A stretch of DNA of 64,000 nucleotides from Gemmobacter aquaticus (lineage in GTDB: Bacteria; Pseudomonadota; Alphaproteobacteria; Rhodobacterales; Rhodobacteraceae). The position numbers and the translations under genes were made by a program. Below the pieces are notes generated by a model that was not told the origin of the DNA, did not search any database, and saw only the letters and a program-made list of their open reading frames with translations. Positions 46,082 to 55,261 of the stretch are shown here, one piece after another; positions within the stretch are counted from its first letter, which is position 1; each line of letters begins with the position of its first letter. The stretch spans positions 124,001-188,000 of the forward strand of contig NZ_VOAK01000020.1 of NCBI RefSeq assembly GCF_007859075.1, in the 5' to 3' direction.

Positions 46082-47407
46082 ATGGCCCGCACCATGAAAG
46101 TCGCCATCGTCGATGACGAGGCGGATATGCGCCAATCGATCAGCCAATGGCTGGCCCTGTCAGGCTTTGACACCGAGACCTACGGCAGCGCCGAAGAGGC
46201 GCTATCGGTGATCGGCCCGGACTTTCCCGGCGTGATCGTCAGTGACATCCGCATGCCGGGGATGGACGGGATGGCGTTCCTCAAGCGTCTGATGGGCATG
46301 GATTCGGCCTTGCCGGTCATCATGATCACCGGCCATGGCGACGTGCCCATGGCGGTTGAGGCCATGCGCCTTGGCGCCTTTGATTTTCTGGAGAAGCCCT
46401 TCAACCCCGACCGGATGACAGAGCTTGCCAAGCGCGCGACGCAGGCTCGTCGGATGACGCTGGACAACCGTGCCCTGCGCAAAGAGCTGTCCGACGGCAC
46501 AACGATCATGAAAAAGCTGATCGGCTCCAGCCCGGCGATGGAGCGGCTGCGCGAGGATATTCTCGATCTGGGGCAGGCCGACAGTCACGTCCTGATTGAC
46601 GGCGAGACCGGCACCGGCAAGACGCTGGTGGCCCATGCCCTGCATGCGGTGGGTCCGCGCGGATCGAAGAAGTTCGTGACGATCAGCTGTGCAGCGTGGT
46701 CCGAGGATCAGTTGTCAGCCAAGCTTTTCGGCCCTACCGAGGACGGCGTTCCCCTGATCGAAGAGGCCCGCGGCGGCACGCTCTGTCTTGAGGATATCGA
46801 GAGCCTGAGCCACGCCCTGCAGTCACGCCTGCTGACGGTGATCAACGAACAGGGCAGCCCGCCGGAAACCCGGATCATCGCGATCTGCAACCAGCATGCC
46901 CCCGACACCACGCTGGAGGATATTCTGCGTCCTGACCTGTTCTACCGGTTGGGCGCGATGACCATCGTGCTGCCACCCCTGCGGACGCGCGGCGAGGATA
47001 TCCTGACGCTCTTCACCCGGTTGTCAGAGCAATTTGCCGAGGAATACGGCTGCGACGCCCCGGCCCTGACTGCGCAAGAGGCCGCGCAACTGCTGCAGGC
47101 CCCCTGGCCCGGCAACGTGCGCCAGTTGGTGAATATTGCTGAACGCGCCGTTTTGCAGAACCGCCGCGGGTCAGGTTCGATTGCATCACTTCTGATGGCC
47201 GATAACGAAGCATCGGGACCTGCGCTGACGACCGAAGGCAAGCCCTTGAAGGAATATGTGGATGCCTTTGAGCGGATGCTGATCGACAACACCATGCGCC
47301 GTCATAAGGGTAGCATCGTCGCTGTGATGGAAGAGCTGTGCCTGCCGCGCCGGACGCTGAACGAGAAGATGGCGAAGTACAGCCTCCAACGCTCGGACTA
47401 TACCTGA
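46082..47407 (+). CDS. dctD: DctD-like response regulator without the GAFTGA loop
   Basis: A 441-residue NtrC-family regulator. The receiver domain carries the phospho-acceptor Asp55 (VIVSDIRMPGMDG). The AAA+ domain has Walker A GETGTGKT (174-181) but, where sigma-54 activators have ELFGHE-x-GAFTGA, this protein reads KLFGPTEDGVPLIEEARGG (214 onward): the GAFTGA loop is missing and about a dozen residues are gone. Walker B is LCLEDIE instead of LFLDEIG. The C-terminal Fis-type helix-turn-helix (KGSIVAVMEELCLPRRTLNE) is intact. It therefore probably does not open sigma-54 complexes and may act like the GAFTGA-less Rhodobacter NtrC on sigma-70 polymerase. Confidence 0.85.
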   Translation: MARTMKVAIVDDEADMRQSISQWLALSGFDTETYGSAEEALSVIGPDFPGVIVSDIRMPGMDGMAFLKRLMGMDSALPVIMITGHGDVPMAVEAMRLGAFDFLEKPFNPDRMTELAKRATQARRMTLDNRALRKELSDGTTIMKKLIGSSPAMERLREDILDLGQADSHVLIDGETGTGKTLVAHALHAVGPRGSKKFVTISCAAWSEDQLSAKLFGPTEDGVPLIEEARGGTLCLEDIESLSHALQSRLLTVINEQGSPPETRIIAICNQHAPDTTLEDILRPDLFYRLGAMTIVLPPLRTRGEDILTLFTRLSEQFAEEYGCDAPALTAQEAAQLLQAPWPGNVRQLVNIAERAVLQNRRGSGSIASLLMADNEASGPALTTEGKPLKEYVDAFERMLIDNTMRRHKGSIVAVMEELCLPRRTLNEKMAKYSLQRSDYT

Positions 47408-47445
47408 CGCTGGTGAGGGCGGCGTCCTTGCCGCCCTCCAATCCC

Positions 47446-48255
47446 TCAGAAGATGAAGTCCGCTGCGTTGATATCCGACAGATCCGCGCCACGCAGCAGG
47501 ATCGTCTCTCCATCTGACCGGATCCTGACCCCTGCCTCGACCTCAATGATCGTCAGATCCGCAAAGCGATCGTCCGTGGTGCGGATCAGAATACGGTCGA
47601 TGCCGTTCTGAAAATCGGTGACAAGGTCGTTCCCTGATCCTTCGCGCAGTACGAACGTGTCTCGTCCAAGTCCTCCGATCAGCGTGTCGGCGCCGCGCCC
47701 ACCATTGAGGGTGTCTGCGCCATCGCCGCCCGACAATCTGTCGTCACCGTCGAAGGAGGATAGCTTGTCCCGCCCTGCATCGCCTTTAAGCTGGTTCGAC
47801 CCGGCGGTGCCATCGATGGCAAAGCCAAAGCGCAACGTGAATTCAGATCCATACGGCGCGCGCACAGCATCCATGTTCAGAAACAGGCTGTCACGGTCAA
47901 ACCGGATGGATGAACGATCAAGGTTGAACGTGTTAAGCCCGGCGACGATATCAACGGCATGCAGGGAGATCCTGTTCGTCTCGTCGGCGAGTTTGGCGAA
48001 ATTGATCTTGTAGCCGTTGAACCCGTCGCCCGGGGCATCTGCATAGCCACCCGAGCCGTGCAATGCGTATGTCAGATCAGAGCCCGAGAAATCGAAGGTC
48101 GCATGGACGAGCAGTTTGCCGGGTAACGCGAAGTCTGCAATATCGTCGATCTCGACCTGTTCGGGGTCGATCGTCGCAATGACCTGGGACGAAGCCGGTG
48201 TCTTGAGGTCGGGGTAGGCAACGCGAACCGTGACTTTGCTGTTGTCGAGAACCAT
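47446..48255 (-). CDS. RTX-type calcium-binding secreted protein
   Basis: A 269-residue protein. Residues about 1-145 form an unrecognised beta-rich domain. From about 148 it has RTX nonapeptide repeats (GSNQLKGDAGRDKLSSFDGD, DRLSGGDGADTLNGGRGADT) that bind calcium once outside the cell. The C-terminal module NDLVTDFQNGIDRILI and the final DINAADFIF, hydrophobic and acidic, are typical type I secretion ends. A very similar NGIDR module and -DDFII end occur in the RTX protein at 56710. No signal peptide and no type I exporter genes are seen nearby. Confidence 0.82.
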   Translation of the reverse strand: MVLDNSKVTVRVAYPDLKTPASSQVIATIDPEQVEIDDIADFALPGKLLVHATFDFSGSDLTYALHGSGGYADAPGDGFNGYKINFAKLADETNRISLHAVDIVAGLNTFNLDRSSIRFDRDSLFLNMDAVRAPYGSEFTLRFGFAIDGTAGSNQLKGDAGRDKLSSFDGDDRLSGGDGADTLNGGRGADTLIGGLGRDTFVLREGSGNDLVTDFQNGIDRILIRTTDDRFADLTIIEVEAGVRIRSDGETILLRGADLSDINAADFIF

Positions 48256-48737
48256 GAATCGTCTCCCGCTATTGCATGATGAAATTGATTTTCCGCTTCA
48301 TCACGATAGATGGGCAGCAGAATTTTCCCATTGTCTTTTTAGACAGGCTCACCGTAATGTCATGGAACGTGGGGAGTTCCGTCATGAACGCGATCCCCAC
48401 GTTCACAGTTTTGCTGCTGTCGGCGTGGTCCGGGCTACAGGTCCGGGTGCGCATGGCCTCGCAGATTTCGCTGGCCGAAAGGCCGATTGTTTGCCCGATC
48501 GCATGTTGAATGCGTCGGCCTGACCAGATTGGGCGCTTTTGCGCCCGGGAATACGAACCGCGATGAACCGCGCGATTGATGACTTGAGATCCGACAGGGG
48601 GCCCGTGCGTCCCCCTGCGATCCATGCATTGCGCAGCCTCGCCCGAACAAGTCGCCATCCGCTTGACCAGACCCTGACCGGTGCCTCCCCTGGGGGAGTG
48701 CCGTCACACTGGCCATGCGCAGGCGCAATGGAACACC
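48256..48737. other. Intergenic region upstream of rne
   Basis: About 480 bases with no recognisable gene. It contains a short hairpin TGTCT-TTTT-AGACA near 48328-48342, an AT-rich stretch before 48360, and a strong GC hairpin CAGGGGG/CCCCCTG near 48594-48617. A structured leader on the rne message would fit the known autoregulation of RNase E through its 5' UTR; this is inference. Confidence 0.45.
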
Positions 48738-51485
48738 ATGGCAAAGAAAATGCTCATCGACGCCACCCACGCGGAAGAAACCCGCGTTGTGGTGGTGGAT
48801 GGAAACAAGGTCGAGGAATTCGACTTTGAGACCGTAAACAAGCGTCAGCTTCAGGGAAATATCTACCTCGCAAAGGTGACACGGGTCGAACCCTCGCTGC
48901 AGGCGGCCTTCGTCGACTACGGCGGGAACCGGCACGGCTTTCTGGCTTTTGCCGAGATCCATCCCGACTATTACCAGATCCCCGTCGCCGACCGCAAAGC
49001 GCTGCTCGAGGAAGAGCGTGCGCTGGCGCGCGCCGAGGATGAGGAAGACGCCCGCCCGCAGCGCGGTCGTCGTGACCGTGGGGGAGAGCGCCCCGCCCCC
49101 GCCCCCGCGGTGGTCGAGGTTGAGGATGCCGTTGTCGTGGCTGAGGTGCCCGCCGAAGCGCCTGCGGCCGAGCCTGCCGCAGATGCACCGGTCGCGCCGC
49201 GCGCGATCGCCGGCATGGACGTGATCGATCTGGGCGAAGAAAACGGCGATGAGCCGCTTCTGGTGCAGCGCAACGAATCGCGCGCCGCCGTTGCTTCGGA
49301 GCGTGACGAGCAGGCCTATGCCGCTGTCGACCACGCTTCGGAGATCGACGACGAGATCGAATCGATCGCCGAAGAGGACGTCGCCGAGGAGATCCAACAG
49401 CCGCGCAAGCCGCGCCATCGCCGCTACAAGATCCAGGAAGTGATCAAGGTGCGCCAGATCATGCTGGTGCAGGTGGTCAAGGAAGAGCGTGGCAACAAGG
49501 GCGCCGCGCTGACGACCTATCTGTCGCTGGCAGGGCGCTACTGCGTGCTCATGCCCAACACGGCGCGTGGTGGCGGCATCAGCCGTAAGATCACCCAGGC
49601 TGCCGATCGCAAGAAGCTGAAAGAAATCGCTTCCGAGATGGAGGTGCCGGAAGGTGCGGGTCTGATCATCCGGACCGCAGGTGCCAAACGCACCAAGCAG
49701 GAAATCCGCCGCGACTATGAATACCTCATGCGGCTGTGGGAAGAGATCCGCGAGCTTACGCTGAAATCGATCGCCCCGGCGCCGATCTATGAAGAGGGCA
49801 ACCTTATCAAGCGCGTGATCCGCGATCTCTACTCGCGCGAGATTGACGAGGTTCTGGTCGAAGGCGAGGCGGGCTACCGTACCGCCAAGGACTTCATGCG
49901 CATGATCATGCCCAACCACGCCCGCGTGGTGCAGCGTTACGCGGGCGATATGCCGCTGTTTGCGCGCTATCAGGTCGAAACCTACCTCGCCGGCATGTTC
50001 AACCCGGTCGTGCAGCTGAAGTCAGGAGGCTACATCGTCATCGGCGTGACCGAGGCGCTGGTGGCCATCGACGTGAACTCGGGCCGCGCCACCAAGGAAG
50101 GCTCGATCGAGGAAACCGCGCTCAAGACCAACCTTGAGGCCGCCGAGGAGATTGCCCGCCAGTTGCGCCTGCGCGACCTTGCCGGGCTGATCGTCATCGA
50201 CTTCATCGACATGGAAGAGCGGCGCAACAACTCGGCCGTCGAGAAGCGCCTGAAGGACAAGCTGAAAACCGACCGCGCGCGGATTCAGGTGGGCCGCATC
50301 TCTGGCTTCGGCCTGATGGAGATGAGCCGCCAGCGCCTGCGTCCGGGCATGCTGGAATCGACGACACAGCCTTGCCCCCACTGCCATGGCACGGGCCTTA
50401 TCCGCTCGGACGACAGCCTTGCGCTGACGATCCTGCGCGCGCTTGAGGAAGAGGGCACGCGGAAGCGGTCGAAAGAGGTGCTGCTGAAGGCGCCGGTCGC
50501 GGTGATCAACTATCTGATCAACCACAAGCGTGAGCATATCGCGCTGATCGAGGCACGCTATGGCATGGCGGTGCGGCTTGAGGCCGACCCGCATCTGGTT
50601 TCGCCCGATTTCTCGATCGAGAAGTTCAAGACGGCGACCCGTGTTGTGCCCGAGGCCTCGAGCGTGATTTCCGGCAGCGCCGCCTTTATGGGCGCCCCCG
50701 TCGATGAGGACGAGGACGATCCTGAACTGCCGCTGGATGACGAGGACGAGGTCGAGGAAGTTGTCGCCGAGGCCCGGCCCGAACCCGCTGCGGCCGAGGC
50801 TGCTGGGAACGGCAGCAAGAAAAAGCGCCGCCGTCGTCCGCGCCGCCGTGGTGGCAAGGGCAAGGACGGGGTCGAAGGCCAGGGCGCCGCATCGTCAGAT
50901 GAGGATGCCGAGGGCGATGACGCCGAGGGTGATGAGGCCGTCGCCGACGTCGTGACAGAGGCTGAAGCCGCCGCTGTCAGCGAAGTGGCCGCGGAGGCCA
51001 CGGCAGACGCCGCAGAGGTTGTCGCCCCGGTTGAGGCTGAGGCGGTCGAAAAGCCTGCCAAGTCCGCTCGCGGATCGGCACGCAAGCCGGCAGCCAAATC
51101 GACCCGGTCGCGCGCGGCGAAAGCGGCGGCTCCGGCAGCCGAGGCGGAAGAGGCCCCGGCTGAGGCGCCCGCCGCAGCGGCGGAAGAGCCCGTGGCCAAG
51201 CCCAAGCGCAGCCGTGCCAAGCCGAAAGCAAAGCCAGCAGCCGAGGTTGCCCCGAACGCAACCCTTGCCCCGGACGCAACCCCAGAGGCTGTGGCCGCGC
51301 CGGAAACCATGGCTCTGGTGCCTGTCGCCGAGGTCGCCGTTGACCTGCCGCCACTTCAGCCGGACGTGTCTGAAGCTCCGTTGGCAGAGGCCCTAAGCCC
51401 CGATCCTCAGGCAAACGAACCCGCCGCTGACGACGCCGACGACAACCGGCCGCGTCGCAAGGGCTGGTGGTCGCTGGGCCGCTGA
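48738..51485 (+). CDS. rne: Ribonuclease E with a large insert in the S1 domain
   Basis: A 915-residue endoribonuclease that starts mRNA decay and processes rRNA and sRNA. The S1 domain begins MAKKMLIDATHAEETRVVVV and is split by an acidic, Pro/Ala-rich insert of about 145 residues (about 95-240), as is usual in alphaproteobacteria. The catalytic region carries GYIVIGVTEALVAIDVNSGRAT with the metal Asp, and LIVIDFIDM. The zinc-link CPHCHGTG (TTQPCPHCHGTGLI) is intact. The C-terminal 250 residues are Ala/Glu/Pro-rich and basic (KKKRRRRPRRRG), a scaffold for the degradosome and RNA. ATG 48738 gives the family N-terminus. Confidence 0.95.
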   Translation: MAKKMLIDATHAEETRVVVVDGNKVEEFDFETVNKRQLQGNIYLAKVTRVEPSLQAAFVDYGGNRHGFLAFAEIHPDYYQIPVADRKALLEEERALARAEDEEDARPQRGRRDRGGERPAPAPAVVEVEDAVVVAEVPAEAPAAEPAADAPVAPRAIAGMDVIDLGEENGDEPLLVQRNESRAAVASERDEQAYAAVDHASEIDDEIESIAEEDVAEEIQQPRKPRHRRYKIQEVIKVRQIMLVQVVKEERGNKGAALTTYLSLAGRYCVLMPNTARGGGISRKITQAADRKKLKEIASEMEVPEGAGLIIRTAGAKRTKQEIRRDYEYLMRLWEEIRELTLKSIAPAPIYEEGNLIKRVIRDLYSREIDEVLVEGEAGYRTAKDFMRMIMPNHARVVQRYAGDMPLFARYQVETYLAGMFNPVVQLKSGGYIVIGVTEALVAIDVNSGRATKEGSIEETALKTNLEAAEEIARQLRLRDLAGLIVIDFIDMEERRNNSAVEKRLKDKLKTDRARIQVGRISGFGLMEMSRQRLRPGMLESTTQPCPHCHGTGLIRSDDSLALTILRALEEEGTRKRSKEVLLKAPVAVINYLINHKREHIALIEARYGMAVRLEADPHLVSPDFSIEKFKTATRVVPEASSVISGSAAFMGAPVDEDEDDPELPLDDEDEVEEVVAEARPEPAAAEAAGNGSKKKRRRRPRRRGGKGKDGVEGQGAASSDEDAEGDDAEGDEAVADVVTEAEAAAVSEVAAEATADAAEVVAPVEAEAVEKPAKSARGSARKPAAKSTRSRAAKAAAPAAEAEEAPAEAPAAAAEEPVAKPKRSRAKPKAKPAAEVAPNATLAPDATPEAVAAPETMALVPVAEVAVDLPPLQPDVSEAPLAEALSPDPQANEPAADDADDNRPRRKGWWSLGR

Positions 51486-51490
51486 ACATT

Positions 51491-51521
51491 GAAACGCCGG
51501 GCGACCAGCCCGGCGTTTTCA
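51491..51521. terminator. Terminator between rne and tusA
   Basis: AACGCCGGGC and GCCCGGCGTT form a ten-pair stem with loop GACCA, followed by TTCATTTG on plus. It can serve both convergent genes; it touches the tusA stop. Confidence 0.8.
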
Positions 51522-51746
51522 TTTGCGGCGAATGAAATAGGCGGTTGCTGCACCGATGGGTTCGCTGCCGATATATTCATGCCCGGACTGTCCGCAAAAA
51601 TGTGGCAGATCGACTGCGGCCATGCCATCAGTCGCCCGCAGCCTAAGTACCGATCCGGCAGGCAATCCGAGCAGGCGCTTGCGCGCGCGAAGAACGGGAA
51701 GGGGGCAGAGCAACCCCTCGCAATCCAGATCGACGTCGAAATCCAT
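51519..51746 (-). CDS. tusA: TusA-family sulfur carrier protein
   Basis: A 75-residue SirA/YedF/TusA-like protein. The hallmark LDCEGLLCPLPVLRARKRL is present, with the sulfur-carrying Cys14 in C-P-L-P. Such proteins pass persulfide sulfur for tRNA thiolation or molybdenum cofactor. The C-terminal half (RATDGMAAVDLPHFCGQSGH) holds a second cysteine, which is common in YedF-like forms. It is convergent with rne. Confidence 0.88.
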   Translation of the reverse strand: MDFDVDLDCEGLLCPLPVLRARKRLLGLPAGSVLRLRATDGMAAVDLPHFCGQSGHEYIGSEPIGAATAYFIRRK

Positions 51747-51890
51747 GGCATGTTCCTTTGGCCCGGATCTCATAGCGCAGGCCGGATCGCCTGCGCCAGA
51801 CGAAACCGGTGACGGGGATGTGACGTGCTGCCGCGTGACGTCAGGCCTGCGATGCGCTATCTCCGCATCAGGCGCCGCGAAGGGATTGGC

Positions 51891-52646
51891 ATGATCGAGT
51901 TCGACCTGTTTGCCGCGGGACTTCCCGTATCGATGGCTGTGGCCGCGCTGGCTGGCATCCTGTCATTCCTGAGCCCCTGCGTCCTGCCCATCGTGCCGCC
52001 CTATCTGGCCTATATGGGCGGGATCTCGATGCCCGAGATGCGCGAGGACAGTCAGGCGGCCCGCCAGCGCATCCTGCTGCCCGCGCTGTTCTTCGTGTTG
52101 GGTCTTTCGACGGTCTTTCTGTTCCTGGGCTTCACCGCCTCGGCCTTTGGCGCGTTCTTTTTGACCAATCAGGTGCTGTTCAGCCGCATCTCGGGCGCGG
52201 CGGTCATCGTCATGGGGCTGCATTTCCTCGGGATCATCCGCATTCCGTTTCTCGACCGTGAGGCCCGGCTCGATGCGGGGGATCAGGGCGGGTCGACCTT
52301 TGGCGCCTATGTTCTGGGCCTTGCCTTCGCCTTTGGCTGGACCCCTTGTATCGGCCCGCAACTGGGGGCGATCCTGTCGATGGCGGCGAGCGAGGCCAAT
52401 GTCTCGCGCGGGACGCTGCTTCTGGCCTGCTATGCGGTAGGTCTGGGTCTGCCGTTCCTGTTGGCCGCGCTTTTCATCGAGCGGTCGATCAGCGTGATGT
52501 CCAGGCTGAAGCGTCACATGAAGCTGATCGAGCGGAGCATGGGTGTGCTTCTGATCCTTGTCGGTCTGGCGCTTGTGACAGGTGCCTTGTCAGAGTTTTC
52601 GTTCTTCCTGCTGGAAACCTTCCCGGTCCTGGGAACGCTGGGTTAG
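51891..52646 (+). CDS. ccdA: Cytochrome c biogenesis thiol transporter CcdA
   Basis: A 251-residue, six-helix membrane protein that passes electrons from cytoplasmic thioredoxin to periplasmic thiol reductants for haem attachment to c-type cytochromes. The two redox cysteines are visible in LSPCVLPIVPPYLAYMGG (about residue 27) and GWTPCIGPQLGAILS (about 150). This short form lacks the periplasmic domains of DsbD. ATG 51891 (MIEFDLFAAG) is chosen. The next gene starts 11 bases after its stop. Confidence 0.92.
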   Translation: MIEFDLFAAGLPVSMAVAALAGILSFLSPCVLPIVPPYLAYMGGISMPEMREDSQAARQRILLPALFFVLGLSTVFLFLGFTASAFGAFFLTNQVLFSRISGAAVIVMGLHFLGIIRIPFLDREARLDAGDQGGSTFGAYVLGLAFAFGWTPCIGPQLGAILSMAASEANVSRGTLLLACYAVGLGLPFLLAALFIERSISVMSRLKRHMKLIERSMGVLLILVGLALVTGALSEFSFFLLETFPVLGTLG

Positions 52647-52656
52647 GTCGGCGGGG

Positions 52657-53871
52657 ATGGCGGGACCGATCTTCCGGCGTCAGGTCTTTTATGTGCCGGG
52701 GTATGATCCGTTTCATCCGCGCCGCTACCGCGAGCTTTACCGCAAAGAAGGCGCGTTGCAGGCGCAGCTTTCGGGCTATCGGATCACGCAACAGGCTGTC
52801 GCGGGGGGAGAGGGCTGGCGCGTCGAGGCCCAGATCGAGGGCCGTGACGTTCAGACCGATGTCCGCGTTCTGGTCTGGTCTGATATCGTGCAGGCCTCGA
52901 TGGGGGCGTCAATTCCGGCCACCTATCTGCAGATGCTGCGCACGATCTGGGCGTATCTGGGCACGGGTGTCCTGTTTCGGCTGATGCGTCTGCGCAAGGG
53001 GCCGATCATTGCGGCACTTTATCCGGTGGCGGCGCTGATGGCCGAAGCATTTGCGGCGCTCTTGCTGGGGTGCGCGGTCTGGTGGCTGGCGCAGGGGGTT
53101 CTGGAAGGCGTGCAGGCCACGGTCGTCGGTCTGACGGGCGCGGCCTTGGCCATTGCCTGCACCTTGCGCTGGTTTCAGAAGCACGACAACCGGATCTACG
53201 CCTATTACCTGATGCATGACTTTGCCCATTCCGCGCAGGCGGGCGGGCGCTATTCACCGGCGATGGAAGAGCGGCTGACCCGGTTTCGCCACGACATTGC
53301 CGAGGCACTACGGCACCCCTGCGACGAGGTTCTGATCGTGGGCCACTCCTCGGGGGCGCATCTTGCGGTCTCGGCTCTGGCCGACCTCTTGCGCGCGGGC
53401 GAGCCGGTCGGCGGTCCGGCGCTTTCGCTTCTGACCCTGGGGCAGGTGGTGCCCATGGTCAGCTTCCTGCCCGATGCCGGGCGTCTGCGGGCGGATCTGC
53501 GGTTCCTGTCGGAATCCGATGCCGTAGTCTGGGTCGATGTCACGGCACCGGGGGATGGCTGCGCCTTTGCCCTCTGCGATCCGGTCAAGGTGTCGGGCGT
53601 GGCGACCAGCAGGCAGCGCTGGCCGCTGGTCTTTTCGGCGGCCTTCAGTCAGACTCTGCGGCCCGAGACCTGGGCAAAGCTGCGCCGTCGGTATTTCCGG
53701 CTGCATTTCCAGTATCTCTGCGCCTTTGACAATCTGCCGGGCAGCACCTGGGATTATGATTACTTTCGTATAACCGCCGGGCCGCAAACGCTTGGCCAGC
53801 GCTATGCCGACCGCCCGCCGTCGCGCAGCCGGATCGAGCGCGCGGCAAGCGGGCATACGTCATTGTCGTGA
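52657..53871 (+). CDS. Membrane-embedded alpha/beta-hydrolase-like protein
   Basis: A 404-residue protein. It begins FYVPGYDPFHPRRYRELY (residues 11-28), has two hydrophobic helices at about 117-140 and 150-171, then IVGHSSGAHLAVSAL (227-241), where Ser231 sits in the G-x-S-x-G nucleophile elbow of an alpha/beta hydrolase. The hydrophobic pair interrupts the hydrolase fold after its first strand, an unusual layout that would place the enzyme on the cytoplasmic face of the membrane. It seems to share a transcript with ccdA. No substrate can be suggested. Confidence 0.7.
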   Translation: MAGPIFRRQVFYVPGYDPFHPRRYRELYRKEGALQAQLSGYRITQQAVAGGEGWRVEAQIEGRDVQTDVRVLVWSDIVQASMGASIPATYLQMLRTIWAYLGTGVLFRLMRLRKGPIIAALYPVAALMAEAFAALLLGCAVWWLAQGVLEGVQATVVGLTGAALAIACTLRWFQKHDNRIYAYYLMHDFAHSAQAGGRYSPAMEERLTRFRHDIAEALRHPCDEVLIVGHSSGAHLAVSALADLLRAGEPVGGPALSLLTLGQVVPMVSFLPDAGRLRADLRFLSESDAVVWVDVTAPGDGCAFALCDPVKVSGVATSRQRWPLVFSAAFSQTLRPETWAKLRRRYFRLHFQYLCAFDNLPGSTWDYDYFRITAGPQTLGQRYADRPPSRSRIERAASGHTSLS

Positions 53872-53881
53872 TGTCGCTGCC

Positions 53882-55261
53882 TTAGCCGCGCCATGCTGCA
53901 CTGCGTGGGGGTGCATCCTCGGCCTGCCGCTCCAGACGGAGCGTGGCTTCAAGCCCGGTTGTGCCGTTACGCAGCAGCAGGTCGCCCCCTGCGGCCTCGG
54001 CAATATCGGCAACGATCGCCAGACCGATGCCCTGACCGTCGCCCGCTTCGTCAAGCCGGGTGCCCCGCTGGGTCAGGCGTGCCAGCGCCGAGGCCGGCAC
54101 ACCCGGACCGTCATCGCCAATGGTCAGATCGATCCATTTGGCAGAGGCAACAGCCCGGATGCTGACGGTGCTTTCGGCATGACGGACAGCATTTTCGACC
54201 AAGGCGCCAATGGCCTCTGTCAGATCGTCAGGGTCGATGCGGATCGAGAGCCCCGATGGAATGTCGATCCGCCAGAGGATCGCAGCGCCGGCGGGCGTGC
54301 GACGCAGCACCTCGACCACCCGCGCGACCACGGGCTGCGGATCGGCCTGTGCGGTGGCGCGGCCCGACTGAATGCGCGCGCGGGCCAGTTCGCGGTCGAC
54401 CGACCGCTGCATGGTGGCAGTGATTGCCTCTATACTGTCGGCAATCTCGGGGTCGCCCAGTTCGCGTACTTGCGCGGCATCGCCCAGCAGGGCCTGAAGC
54501 GGGGTCTTCAGGCCATGTGCCAGATCAGCGGCGCGATGGCGCGCGCGCGCAAGCTCTTTGTCGCGGGCGTCCAGCAGTTGATCGATCTCTCCGGCAAGAG
54601 GCAGAACCTCGCGCGGCAGGTCATCGCCGATCCGCGGGCGCCGCCCCGATCGCAGTGCCGCGACGCGCCCGCTGACTTCGGTCAAGGGGCGCAGGCCGAC
54701 AGTGATCTGGGCCCATGATGCCCCGACGAGCAAGACACCGAGCAGCCCAAGGAACGGCAGGATGCCGGATAGAAAGCCGCGCCTCGCGGTTTCGAGTGCC
54801 CTGCGGTCAGTTGCGACGATGACGCGGAGGGCAACCGGATCGGGACCACCGCCCACGGCGAGCCATTGTTCCAGCGCAAGCAGGGGCTCATCCTTGGGAC
54901 CAGTCAGGTCAAGAACGCGGGTCGTGCCCGGCGGCAGGGTCGTGACCGCCGGAAACGCGAAATCCCATAGCGACCGCGACCTGCCCACCTCATCGCCAAG
55001 GGTAATCTGCCAGTAGTGACCCGAGAATGGCTGATCATAAAGCGGATCGCCCTGTGTCGCGCGGAAGGTGGGACCATTCGCCCCGCCCGGGTCGATCATC
55101 GCCACCACCGACAGCGCCCGCGCCTCAAGATCGGCGACGGCGACGCGCTGGACATGGCGGTCAAAGAGGTACGTCAGCCCCAGAACCGAAAGCGCCAGTG
55201 CGACAAGGATCGCCACCGCCCCGATCAGGCCGAGCCGCCATCGCAGCGACTGCGCCCTCAT
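53882..55261 (-). CDS. Sensor histidine kinase of the PepSY-linked two-component system
   Basis: A 459-residue membrane kinase. Helices at about residues 11-33 and 163-186 bracket a periplasmic sensor of about 130 residues, followed by HAMP, the dimerisation domain with phospho-acceptor His249 (DLAHGLKTP), and an ATPase domain with ALVENAVRHAE, GDDGPGVP and GQGIGLAIVADIAEAAGG. The layout is that of PhoQ/PmrB-like kinases. It overlaps the regulator gene by four bases and ends ten bases from the convergent hydrolase gene. Signal unknown; the PepSY proteins next to it suggest an envelope or cation signal. Confidence 0.9.
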   Translation of the reverse strand: MRAQSLRWRLGLIGAVAILVALALSVLGLTYLFDRHVQRVAVADLEARALSVVAMIDPGGANGPTFRATQGDPLYDQPFSGHYWQITLGDEVGRSRSLWDFAFPAVTTLPPGTTRVLDLTGPKDEPLLALEQWLAVGGGPDPVALRVIVATDRRALETARRGFLSGILPFLGLLGVLLVGASWAQITVGLRPLTEVSGRVAALRSGRRPRIGDDLPREVLPLAGEIDQLLDARDKELARARHRAADLAHGLKTPLQALLGDAAQVRELGDPEIADSIEAITATMQRSVDRELARARIQSGRATAQADPQPVVARVVEVLRRTPAGAAILWRIDIPSGLSIRIDPDDLTEAIGALVENAVRHAESTVSIRAVASAKWIDLTIGDDGPGVPASALARLTQRGTRLDEAGDGQGIGLAIVADIAEAAGGDLLLRNGTTGLEATLRLERQAEDAPPRSAAWRG

